This document shows positions 11,473 to 22,069 of a stretch of DNA of 64,000 nucleotides, piece after piece (position 1 is the stretch's first letter; each line of letters begins with the position of its first letter). This stretch comes from Elephas maximus indicus (lineage: Eukaryota > Chordata > Mammalia > Proboscidea > Elephantidae), in contig NC_064820.1 of the NCBI RefSeq assembly GCF_024166365.1, positions 66,007,501-66,071,500 on the forward strand. Direction: 5' to 3'. The translations under genes and the position numbers were made by a program. The notes beneath the pieces were generated by a model. That model was given only the letters and a program-made list of their open reading frames with translations. It was not told where the DNA came from and ran no database searches.

Positions 11473-14400
11473 TTGTTGTTAGGTGCTGTTGAGTGGGTTC
11501 CAACTCGTGGCAACCCTCTGTACAATAGAACAAAACGCTGCCCATTCCTGCACCATCCTTCCTTACACTCATTGCTATGTTTGAGCCCACTGTTGCAGCC
11601 ACTGAGCCAGTCCATCTCGTTGAGGGTCTTCCTGTTTTTCACTCACCCTCTACTTTACCAAGCATTATGTCCTTCTTCCAGAGACTGGTCCCTCCTAATA
11701 ACATGTCCAATATACTTGAGATGAAGTCTTGCCATCCTCTCTTCTAAGGAGCATTCTGGTTGTACTTCTTCCAAGACAGATTTGTTCATTCTTCTGGCAG
11801 TCGCTGGTATATTCAATTCTTTGCCAATACCACAATTCAAAGGCATCAATTCTTCTTTGATCTTCCTTATTCTTGTCCAGCTTTTGCATGCATATGAGGT
11901 GATTGCTTGGGTCAGGCACATCTTAGCCCTCAAAGTGACATCTTTGCTATTTGACACTTTAAAGAGGTCTTTTGCAGCAGACTTGCCCAGTGAAATATGT
12001 CGTTTGATTTCTTGACTGCTACTTTTATGAGTGTAAAATGAAATCATTGGTAACTTCAATCTTTTCTCCATTTATCACGATGTTGCTTATTGATCCAGTT
12101 GTGAGGATTACTTTTTTCTTTATGTTAAGTGTAATCCATACTGAAACCTGTGATCTTTAATTTTCATCAGTGTTTCAAGTCTTCCCTTTCAGCAAGCAAG
12201 GTTGCGGCACCTGCATATCGAAGGTTGTTAATGAGTCTTCCTCCAATCTTGATGCCCCGTTCTTCTTCATATAGTCCAGTTTCTTGGACTATTTGCTCAG
12301 CATACAGATTGAATAAGTATGATAAAATGGTACAACCCTGATGCGCAGTTTTCCTGATTTTAAACCATGCAGTATCCCCTTGTTCTGTTCAAAGGACTGC
12401 TTCTTGGTCTATATGTTCAGGTTCCCCAAGAGCATAATTAAGTGATCTGCAATTCCTGTTCTTGTAAATGTTATCAATAATTTGTTATGATGCATACAGT
12501 TGAATGCCTTTGCATAGTCAATAAAACACAGGTAAACATCTTTCTGGTATTCTCTGCTTTCAGCCAAGATCCAACTGACATCAGCATTGATATCCTTCAT
12601 TCCACATTTTCTTCTGACTCCAACTTGAATTTCTGAAAGTTCCCTGTCAATGTACTGCTGTACCATTTTTTAATTATCTTCATCAAAATTTTACTTGCAT
12701 GTCATATTAATGATATTGTTTGATAATTTCCTCATTCTATTGGATCACCTTTCTTTGGAATGAGCACAAATATGGATCTCTTCCAGTTGGTTGGCCAGAT
12801 ATCTGTCTTCCAAATTTCTTGGCATTGATGAGTGAGCACTTCCAGAGCTATATCTGTTTGTTGCAACATCTCAATTGGTATTCCATCAATTCCTGGAGCC
12901 TTGTTTTTTGCCAATGCCTTCAGTGCAACTTGGACTTCTTCCTTCAGTGTCATCAGTTCTTGATCACATGCTACCTCCTGAAATGGTTGAACAGCAACCA
13001 ATTCTTTTTGGTACAGCAACTCTGTGTATTCCTTCCATCTTCTTTTGATGCTTCCTGTGTCATTCAATATTTTGCCCATAGAATTCTTCAAAATTACTAC
13101 TGAAAGCTTGAATTTTTTTGTTCAATTCTCTCAGCTTGAGAAATGCTGAGTGTGTTATTCTCTTTTGGTTTTCTAATTCCAGTTCTTTGCACAATTCATT
13201 ATAATACTTACTTTGTCTTCTCAAGCCGCCCTTTGAAATCTTTTGGTCAGCTCTTTTACTTCATCATTTCTTCCATTCACTTTAGCTAGTTTAAGTTGAA
13301 GAGCAAGTTTCAGAGTCTCTTCTGGTATCTATTTTGGTCTTTTTTTTCTTTCCTGTCTTTTTAATGGCCTCTTGCTTTCTTCATGTATGATGTCCTTGAT
13401 GTCATCCCACAACTCATTTGGCCTTTGGTCATTAGCATTCAATGGGTCAAATCTATTTGTGAGGTGGTCTCTAAATTCAGGTGGGATGTACTCAAGGTCA
13501 TTCTTTGGCTCTTGTGGACTTGTTCTAATTTTCTTTACCTTCAATTTGGAATTGCATATGAGCAATTGATGGTGCATTCCACAGTTGGCCCCGGCCTTGT
13601 CCTGACTGATGATCTTGAGATTTTCCATCATCTCTTTCCACAGATGTAGTCGATTTGATTCCCATGTGTTCCACCTGGCAAGGTCCACATGTACTGTCAC
13701 AAATTATGTTGTTGAAAAAGGGTACTAGCAATGAAGAAGTCATTGGGCTTGCAAAATTCTACTATGCGATCTCTGGCCTTGTTTCTATCATCAAGGCCAT
13801 ATATTCCAACCACTGTTCCTTGTTTCCAATTCTCGCATTCCTGTCACCAGTAATTATCAATGCATCCTGATTGCATGTTTGATCAATTTCAGACTGCAGA
13901 AGTTGGTAAAGTCTTCAATTTCTTCATCTTTGGCCTTAGTGATTGGTGAGTAAATTTGAGTAATAGTCATATTAACTGGTCTTCCTGGTAAGTGTGTGGA
14001 CATTTTCCTATCACTGACAGCACTGTACTTCAGAATAGATCTTGAAATGTTTTTTTTTACTATAAACTCGATGCCATTTCTCTTCAATTTGCCATTTCTG
14101 GCATAGTAGACCATATGATTGTCTGATTCGAAGTGGCCGATATTAGTCCATTTCTGCTCACTAATGCCTAGGCCATTGATGTTTATGTGTTCCATTTCAT
14201 TTTTGATGATTTCCAATTTTCCTAGAATCATACTTTGTACATTCCATGTTCTAATTATTAATTGATGTTTGCAGCTGTTTCTTCTCATTTTGTGCCACAT
14301 CAGCAAATGAAGGTCCCAAAAGCTTGACTTCATCCACATCATTAAAATCGAGTGTACTTTGAGGAAGCAGCTCTTCCCCACTCGTATTTTGAATGCTTTC

Positions 14401-14655
14401 CAGCCTGAGGGGTTCGTCTTCTGGCTGTGTATCAGACAATGTTCTGTTGCTATTCATATGGTTTTCACTGGTCAATTTTATTAAAAGTAGATTGCCAGGA
14501 TGTTTTTCCTAGTCTGTCTTAGTCTGGAAACTCCACTGAAACATTTCAACTGTGGGCCATTCTGCTGATATTTGAAATACCAGTGGCATAGCTTCCCATA
14601 TTACAGCAACACCCAAGCCACTACAGTATGACAAACTGACAGATGAGTGGTGGGG
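11473..14655 (-). mobile_element. Near-full-length RTE/BovB-like LINE (copy 2)
   Basis: About 3.2 kb on the minus strand, with the same order as copy 1: 5' leader (about 14655-14480), EN, linker, RT, C-terminal region and a (gttgttgtt) 3' tail at 11473. It is flanked by a degenerate target duplication, gtaaataagtgagg before and gtaaatgagaagg after. It has more stops than copy 1. Confidence 0.92.
11655..14381 (-). pseudogene. RTE EN-RT polyprotein remnant, copy 2
   Basis: The pieces in order are as follows. EN (14381-13857) has RTWNVQSM and LGISEQKWTN. The basic linker (13700-13329) has LWDDIKDIIHEESKRPLKR. Early RT (13091-12732) has NKAPGIDGIPIEM and IPKKGDP. RT motif A (12666-12409) has YLCFIDYAKAFN. 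The C-terminal region (12071-11655) has ALNKSVLEE-like ARRMNKSVLEEVQPE. Every boundary is a stop or frameshift. No activity is possible. Confidence 0.88.
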
Positions 14656-14675
14656 TAAATGAGAAGGTGTGTAAC

Positions 14676-14723
14676 ACCTCAAGATGGGTATGAGGATATA
14701 GTGATAAAATGCATGCAGGATGC
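14676..14723 (+). mobile_element. MIR, part 2 of 3
   Basis: 'cacctcaagatgggtatgag' and 'tgataaaatgcatgc' continue the MIR that starts at 10985. The last five bases (gatgc) are the left target duplication of the next LTR. Confidence 0.65.
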
Positions 14724-15237
14724 TATCATGGATTGAATTATGTCCCCCCAAAACTGTGTCTATCAATTTGGCTGGGCCATGATTTTTTGCATTGTGTGGT
14801 TGTCCTCCATTTTGTGATTGTAATTTTATGTTAAAAAGGATTAGGGTGAGATTGTAACACCACTGTTACCCAGGTCACATCCCTGATCCATTGCAAAGGG
14901 GGTTTTCCTGGGGTGAGGTCTGCATCACCTTTTATCTCTAAAGAGATGAAAGGGAAGTAAGCAGAGAGTTGGGGACCTCATACCATCAAGAAAGCAGTGC
15001 CGGTAGCAGAGTGCGTGCTTTGAACCTGAGGTTCCTGCCCTGAGATGCTCCCAGGCCAAGGGAAGACTGATGATAAGGACCTTCCTCCAGAGCAGACAAC
15101 GACAGAAAACCTTCCCCTGTAGCCAGCGTCCTAACTTCAGACTTCTAGCCTACTGGACCATGAGAGGATAAATTTCTCTTTGTAAAAGCCATCCACGTGT
15201 GGTATTTCTTTTATAGCAGCACTAGATGACTAAGATA
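14724..15237 (+). mobile_element. Solo LTR, ERVL-MaLR-like, in MIR
   Basis: About 514 bases, starting TATCATGGATTGAAT (family start TGTCATGG) with the 'tgtccccccaaaac' segment, 'gagaggataaatttctc' (polyadenylation signal region) and the end 'gcactagatgactaagata'. It is flanked by a perfect 5-base duplication GATGC (14719-14723 and 15238-15242). There is no internal retroviral sequence, so it is a solo LTR. The family resembles MLT1-type MaLR LTRs. Confidence 0.85.
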
Positions 15238-15242
15238 GATGC

Positions 15243-15282
15243 TTTGGCACGTAGTACGCACTCAATGTAATTATTAGTAGGA
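15243..15282 (+). mobile_element. MIR, part 3 of 3 (3' end)
   Basis: 'tttggcacgtagtacgcact' and 'caatgtaattatta' form the MIR 3' end. They rejoin with 14676-14723 when the LTR is removed. Confidence 0.7.
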
Positions 15283-16150
15283 GGTGAGGAGAGGATGTGG
15301 AGGATGAATGCAGTGGCATGTGATAAGGAGATGTTAAAAAGAAATACAAACTTTTTCAATAATTATAAAATAAAGTTAATAAGTCCATGTGTTCAACAGA
15401 GTTTACCCAGACCAATTAGAGCATTTCCTATGAAAAGAAAAATTTACAGTCCCCCAGCCTGCATCTACTGGAGTCTGGACTTAAATGAAACACATTTTGA
15501 AAGGAATTCAGTAGCATATCTGTTCTCAAAAGTATTCCAAGTCTTTGTGGCGAACCTGCATGGGTTTAAGTGAATCAGCAGAACAAGCTGGCATTTGGAG
15601 AGCTCACAGGGCAAAGAGCACTCAAGGGCTCGGTGCTGTAAGTGGGCAGCCATCTCCCTCCTGGCTCTCCCCCAACCAAGAATTGCTGCAAGAAGAAATG
15701 GTCACTGGACACGAGCCAGGGTCACCAGTCAGCTCAAGCAAAAGAATCAATGGACACTGTGTTTTCCCTCTGCAAATGAGGATAATGACATGGTGAGAAG
15801 GCATATGCCTTGTCCAGCATCACAAATCCGAGGAGCAGAGAAAGCAAAGAGAAGTGCTGCTTCAGAATGAGCCATTTCCCTGTCCTGAGGATGCCCAGAG
15901 CCAGGCCTTGGTTAACAAAGGAAATGGAACGCTGCTCCCGGCCAGTGGAGACCCAGCATATTTTTATGAGGCAAAGACAATGAGTAGCCATTCAAAAGGC
16001 CTATGCTGCCTCTTCTTAGAAAAGGGCAAATATTTTAGGAATCCCTTGTTACTAGGCAAACGCCCGATTGCTTCTGAAGGGAGTGGGACTCAACAGGAAG
16101 CTCTGTATCTGGGGTTTCAAGGTTTGATTCGGAATTTTGCTTCAGTAGAA
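15283..16150. other. Single-copy DNA, nothing recognised
   Basis: Small open frames only. A vague MIR-like 'ctgcaaatgaggataatgac' lies near 15769-15788 but is too short to call. Confidence 0.45.
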
Positions 16151-16151
16151 C

Positions 16152-16325
16152 GGTGGCTACCAATTCTGGCTGCATATTAGAATTAGATTTGGAGCTCTAA
16201 AAACAATGCAGATGCCCAGGCTCCACTCTCAGAAGGCCAGATTAAATTGGTCTATAGTGGAGCCTAGACATCCGTATCCTTAAAAAGCTCTTTGGTGATT
16301 CTAATCTGCAGTGAGGATTGAGAAG
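16152..16325. mobile_element. hAT-Charlie MITE (MER3/MER5-group-like)
   Basis: The ends are inverted copies: 'ggctgcatattagaattaga' on the left and 'ggtgattctaatctgcagtg' on the right. The centre has 'gatgcccaggctccactctc'. This is typical of small non-autonomous hAT elements. Confidence 0.75.
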
Positions 16326-16404
16326 GAGCTGCTTCTTGCACTGTTGCATTATCTGTCTTCCCAACTTATATAAACTATATTACAAGGCAAAACTACCCAA
16401 GAAA

Positions 16405-16556
16405 ACATTTATCAAACTTTAAGGAATTGTGTGGGGATCTTGTTAAAATGCAGGTTCTGAGCTAATAGGTCTGGGATGGGCCTGGGCTTCTACATTTCTA
16501 ACAAGCTCCCAGGTGATACTGATGCTGCAGGTCCTAGGACCACTTTGAGTGGCAAA
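16405..16556. mobile_element. hAT-Charlie MITE (MER20-like)
   Basis: 'cttgttaaaatgcaggttct', 'ctaataggtctgggatggg' and 'ttctaacaagctcccaggtg' appear in MER20 order, ending near 'ggaccactttgagtgg'. Confidence 0.78.
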
Positions 16557-16742
16557 GATCTAGACTTTGTCCTCATGCTTCAATGAGCTTGCAAATTACC
16601 TGGTGAGCCTATTGAAAAGGTAGATTTCAGGATTGATTCAGAGTGCCAGGGATGGAGTCCAGGAATCTGTACTTTTAGCAAGACCTTGGGTGAATTGATT
16701 CATGTGGTGGTTCAAAGGCCACACTTGGAGAACATGTTCAAC
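16557..16742. mobile_element. hAT-Charlie MITE, third of a cluster
   Basis: 'gcaaattacctggtgagcct' and 'ccaggaatctgtacttttag', ending 'ccacacttggagaacatg', match the same MER20-like plan with more divergence. It lies directly next to the previous copy. Confidence 0.65.
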
Positions 16743-18600
16743 CTGCCTAAGGTTTTCTCAGGCATTTGTCTTTTTAGCACATCCTGGAGTAAACACTTGG
16801 CTAAAAGATCAGGCGGTCAATTGGCCTGGAGCTGAAACTGAGCAGAGAGCCCATGATCCCTGGCTCCCAAGCCTGAAATCCAGCCTGTGGACTCAGAGCC
16901 TTCAATGCTCAGGCCAAATCCCATTACCACAAGAGACAAGTCCTTGAATTTTCTTGGAATAAAGGAGCCATGTGTTTAGGTTTGAGTTTTGATTGTAAAG
17001 TTATTTGACCTGTCCCCCCTTGGCACTATGACATATACCTCAAGAGTCAGAGCATAGATCCTGGGAAAATGAAAAGCAAAGGGCCTTAAGGAAGCTTTCC
17101 ACCTGAGAAAAAACCTGAAGCAGGAAAATAAAAGGTATTATAAAAATCCAATGCTATATGTGATCCTAAAGACATCCAGGATAAGAAATCCTTATCAAAT
17201 TAATGTGCTTTTCTTTCTTTTTTTTTTCTTCATGGAGATGGCCTGTGAGGTAGGATAAAACCCAGGACCTGGAATTAGAATCCGAAAGAAGATGGACAAT
17301 CCTATGTATTGTCTCATACTGTTAGACTTGCCATTTTTGTGCACTAATTTAGTTGATCCGGTCATGTGTTTTTCTTCTGATTCTCTCTTATTTCTCCTTG
17401 TTTTGGCCATTTCACTGCTTCTTAGCAGCTCCACCAAGGATGGGAAATGGAAATGAACCTCATATGAGGCAGTATAACATCTGTGAGTAGGTCTACTTAG
17501 AGACTTGATGGGGGTAGGGGGAGCAAGAGAATTTAATTATTACTGCAGGTCTTAGATTCCTGTCTGTGGAATTCACTTAAACATGCTGTCTAGGCCTACT
17601 TTAAAATGACTAAGCTAAGCCTTATAACAAGAACAGAACACCCTCCCATATTTCAACCACTGGAAGCAATGAGTTGGTAGAAAAATTAGAACCTGAAAAT
17701 GGTTATATTCTGTTACTTATTCACATACTGTTACTGCTTTATATACTTTTTGTTCTCAGGGTGGTCTGGTAAAACTGGTGTGAGATAGAGGACATGAATT
17801 TATCATAACATATGCTAAGGAAGATGGGCAGTGTGACTTTCATGTTTAAGGAAATTCCCCCCCCCCCTCTATTTCTTCTAGCTAGTTACAATATATATAA
17901 CAAAACAAACCTCTTATTCCCGTTACTTGGTGTAATAAATGTCTTGGTGAAATTTCTTACAGAATTTGATTACTCAGTCAAAACCTAAGTATCCTGCTGG
18001 GAGAAGAACAATCATTTTAGTGGCACTGTTCTATGCTTTGGGTGAATCGAGTAGTTACTAATCCAGCAAGAGAAGAAAGGCACAGGTAATTGGAATTGAG
18101 AATACACACTGAGCCCTTCGAAAAAAGACTAACGAGAGGTGTAAAAATTTCCATCAAACATCCATCCATCTCTGTTTTCTCCTTTCCTTAGAATAGTAAT
18201 TGTAGCTATAGGAAATAATTCTTGGGAACAGGCCTATACCATGGAGAAAATACCATTCCTCATTCAGGTGATATGGAAATGAGTTTAAATAGACACAATA
18301 TGCCAATGGTCAATGTTAGGTCAGTAACTGTAATAGCTAACTTTTCGTTTAAGAAAATGTAACCCCACCTTCATCCCCACCTCCCACCCACCCCCACTGT
18401 GTAACTCCACTAGATTTTGTTTGAATTATCCAAGGGTAGAGAACAGGGTAATTGTTTGGCCAACTTTCATGTAATTTGCATAAATTAATACCAACCATTT
18501 TCTCTCATTCATTAACATAAATAAAACCACCAGATCTCACCCAGGGCCACTGCTGGAGATCAGTTATTATAAGGGCTGAAGTAATGGGATTGGTTTCCAT
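16743..18600. other. Single-copy DNA, nothing recognised
   Basis: Moderately AT-rich. A C-run lies near 17857-17868 and a T-rich run near 17211-17230. No coding domain or repeat family was identified. Confidence 0.45.
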
Positions 18601-19460
18601 GGTTGTGATGTAGTCAAGATCTCTTAGAGTGTTCCGTGAAGAATCCATGACTCTTACTCATTGCTGTATCCTGCCTGCCTAGCATAGTGCTTGATTTTAT
18701 GTGGACACAAGATTGGAAATCTGAGTTTAAATCATATCAGGCAGCCAATGACTATTTTCAATTTATGGATTTTGAACAGCCGGAAGGTACCTTTGAGAGA
18801 AAAGTGATCACTGTAAGTTTTCTGTCTAGTGGCAACTCTCCCCTTCTACACAGAAGAGTGATTTGTTTGTCTTCCCTCTACCAGGCATTCAGGAAAGGCA
18901 GAAAAAAACCTCTCTTGAAGGGTTTCTCCTTTCCAGTGAGTGGTTTAGAAGTAGGCATGTGTCACTCAATTCTGACCAATGCTATGTGAATGGAAGTCTT
19001 TGTAGGATTCTATCTCTTCTTCCTCTGGATGCTGTGGTGTCTGAGTATGATGCCTAGAATTTCAGCAGCCACCTGACTCCTACTACCAGTGTGAGGATGA
19101 AGCTGACACCCAGGATGGCAAGAGAAGAGTGAAAGACAGAAAGATCCCAGCTCGTGATGACATCATTAAGCCACTGAATCAATCAACCCCTCAGCTGCTC
19201 TACTGCTTATTTTTCTCTTATGGAAGATAATAATTTCTTTAGTGTTTAAACTAGGTTGAATCAGACTTTCTGTTGGTTACAGCCCATAGAGAACTTTAAG
19301 GCCAAGTCCTCATTTTGCAGAAGCTGTAAGAGTTTGCTCTATGTCATGCTACAGGTCACAAGACAACTCAGGACTAGACGTTGGGTCTTCTGCTCCATAT
19401 GCTGTCTCCTTCATAATTTACTTAATTCCAAATTAAAGGTGGTTTAAAAATGTATCTCTG
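18601..19460. other. Possible ancient repeat remnants, unclassified
   Basis: 'cattgctgtatcctgcctgc' and 'ctagcatagtgcttg' near 18660-18690 resemble an L2 3' end. The remainder (18860-19240) has the feel of an old interspersed repeat, with 'gatgacatcattaagccact', but I cannot assign a family. Confidence 0.35.
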
Positions 19461-19560
19461 AACTTGATCTGCTGGGTAACTGTGGACAAGAAAGACAAAT
19501 TGTACCTCTTTGAGCCAAGATTTTGCCATCTGTAAGGTAAGGGGATTATCCAAGGCCCCC
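19461..19560 (+). mobile_element. MIR fragment
   Basis: 'tgatctgctgggtaactgtg', 'tacctctttgagcc' and 'gccatctgtaaggtaagggg' follow the MIR middle. Confidence 0.6.
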
Positions 19561-19809
19561 GTGAAGACTTTTGTTGGAAGAGTTTATGGAATCCACTGAC
19601 AGAGGATGAATTGGCAGTAGGAGGGGGTATAAGGGGTGTGAAGTTTGGCTTATTCTCTCTGTTCCTACAGATATTTCTTGTATCAGGTCATCTCCCTCTC
19701 TGCAAGGCTTTCTGGTCACCTTTGGTGCTACCTGAGTCTGCCCGTGCTGCAGGACCCAGGTTAAGCTGTACCCACCACCAACTCTTTGCCAATTACTGTA
19801 TCGTGTGCT

Positions 19810-19975
19810 GGGGCTTTGGTGATGCAGTGGTTAAGAGCTCAGGCTGCTAACCAAAAGGTTGGCAGTTCAAATCTACCAGCCCCTCCTTTGAAACTCTATG
19901 GGGCAGTTCTAATCTGTCCTATAGGGTTGCTATGATTTGGAATCGACTTGACGGAAATAGATTTGGTTTGGTTTG
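19810..19975 (+). mobile_element. AfroSINE
   Basis: It starts 'ggggctttggtgatgcagtg', carries 'ggcagttcaaatctacca' (B-box area) and ends 'ggaatcgacttgacgg' plus 'ggtttggttt'. Short form. Confidence 0.9.
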
Positions 19976-20114
19976 CAGCATGTACCAGCAGCTCTTTTTC
20001 TGAATTCACTCATTTCCTAACTTCTCAATCATTCATTAAGCATATCATGTTATGATAGAATCTTTTAGAATTTGACTCTTTTTGCCCCTAAATTTTACCT
20101 TTAGGGAGCAGATC

Positions 20115-20302
20115 TGTAAAGAAGAAAAGGCACGGACTTTAAGAGCAAATCGACTTGGGTCGAATCCTGCTCTAGGGTCCTTGCCTTGCTGAACTTCAGG
20201 AGACAGGCAATATAGCCCTGGCTGGCTCTACCATCTTGGAGTAACTTTCTCTGGCTAGCTCAGTTCATCGTGGAATGCAGTTGGGGCAGTGAATAAGCAC
20301 AC
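20115..20302 (+). mobile_element. MIR, left part
   Basis: 'aaggcacggactttaagagc' and 'gggtcgaatcctgctctag' form the MIR head. The end 'ggggcagtgaataagcacac' joins to 20753 when the LTR is removed. Confidence 0.65.
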
Positions 20303-20747
20303 TGTCTTAGTTTCCTATTGCTGCTGTAACAAATTACCACAAACAGTGGCTTAAAACAACACAAACTTATTATCTTACAGTACTGAAGATCAGAAGTCTA
20401 GAATTGGTCAGCAGGGCTGGGTTCCTTCTGGGGGAGAGGTTCTCCATGGGGGAGTATCCATTTTTTTTGTCTTTTCCAGGATCTGGAGGCTGCCAGCATT
20501 CCTTGGCTCGTGGCCCTATGTTATTGCAACCTCTGTTTCCATCATCATATCTCTATCAATCTGACTCTGGCCCTCCTATTTCCCTCCTGTAAGGGTCCTT
20601 GAGATTACATTATCCAGGATAATCTCCCCATTTTAAGATCTGTAATTAATCACATCTGAAAAGTTCCTTCTACCATTTGAGGTAACATATGCACAACTTC
20701 TAGGGATTGAACATGGGCATCTTTGGGGGCCATTATTCTACCTTTCA
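20303..20747 (-). mobile_element. Solo LTR, MLT1-like (ERVL-MaLR), in MIR
   Basis: The plus strand starts 'tgtcttagtttcctattgct' and has 'aacaaattaccacaaacagt', 'gagattacattatccaggat' and 'ggggccattattctac', the reverse complement of an MLT1-type LTR. A perfect 5-base duplication CACAC lies at 20298-20302 and 20748-20752. No internal sequence is present. Confidence 0.88.
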
Positions 20748-20752
20748 CACAC

Positions 20753-20885
20753 ATACTCTTTGGATCTCGGTTTCCACATCTGTAAAATGGAGATACTACT
20801 GTCTTCTTCAAAAGGCTATTGACAGTATCAGATGAGGTAATTTATATAAATTATGCCTGGCACAGTGGAGGTGATCAATTCTTGT
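20753..20885 (+). mobile_element. MIR, right part
   Basis: 'tactctttggatctcggttt', 'ccacatctgtaaaatggaga' and 'atgcctggcacagtgg' follow MIR order to near the 3' end. Confidence 0.75.
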
Positions 20886-22069
20886 GAGAGTCCTCTTCTG
20901 AATGAGTTGTAAACTGGAGGCCAAAGACTATGTCTTCCACTTCTTTTTAGCCATTTCTTTTTCTAGCTAGTGCTGGGTCCTCTGCAGGAAATCAATAAAT
21001 GTAATAAATAATTACCTTGATTGATGACAGTGCCTCCTATACTGTAAGTATTGTAAAATGATTCACAGATTGACTTTTTTTGAGGATGGGTGTGGAGTGG
21101 GAGGTATCTGATTAAATGCTATTATTTCATAAGATCCAAAATATGAGTTTGGTTTCTTCTGTTGCACTTTTACCTAATTACCCTACCACTAAACACTAGT
21201 TAAACACTAGTGGGAAAGAGGAGTTAGCTCATAATACAACTTGAGGGGGGAAAAAAAAAATCCTGTTGTCACTGACTTTTCTCCTTGGCCATGAAACTCC
21301 TTGGTTTCCTAGGGTGCAGCTGACTGCTCTCCCTGCAACTGAAAAATCTCTCACAAGGCCCTGTCCAGTTGGGTTGTACAAAGCCAGGCTTATTATTTAG
21401 AGAGAACACAATGCCCCTCAGAAGGGGCACAGACAGAAAGAAATTTTTTAAAACCAATTCCAGTCCCCTGGAGCTGCAAACTGCCCTCAGGGCAAAGAAG
21501 CCTGCAGAATAATTGGGAAGAGTATGGTAGGAGAGAGGCGGCCTCAGAGAAAGCTGCATTGCTCTGTATACCCAGAGATGCCACGCCATGTTTTAAGCAT
21601 TCCCCTCTGGGACAAACCTGTATGTCAAGACAAACAATTAAATAATATGCAAGGGCCAATTCAGGAAAACTGCAGCCTCAGCCCTAGCAAATTGCATTGA
21701 GAAACACCAGCGTGTCTGCTGTTGTCAAGAAGACAGGTTCCGATGATTCTGCAAGAGAACTGGGTCAGGGAGGAGATGTCTGTTTAGAAAATACTTTGGG
21801 ACCCCTAAACTTGGTAGGTTTATGCTTTTTCAAGATAATAAGGTGGAAAATGACCTTACCTCATCTCTCTATCAAAATACAATGCAGCTGTCCCAGGAAT
21901 CCCTACTACAGTTGTGGACAATGTGTCTACAGAATGAAATGAGAGAGGATCCAGAGAGCAGACAACAAAACTGTGAGGGGGCAGGGTCCTGAGAGGAGGA
22001 TGAGCCATTAGATGGGATTCCTCTGTCTCAGAGCCCAAAAGGGACAGCCGGGCAAGAAGTCTGAATGCT
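20886..22069. other. Single-copy DNA, nothing recognised
   Basis: A short MIR/L2-like tail ('ggaaatcaataaatgtaata') lies near 20987-21006. No gene or other repeat could be supported. Confidence 0.45.

Noticed and set aside
6951-14655. The two adjacent RTE copies as a segmental duplication.
   Set aside because: The copies differ throughout, have different flanks, and copy 2 has its own (degenerate) target duplication; they are independent insertions.
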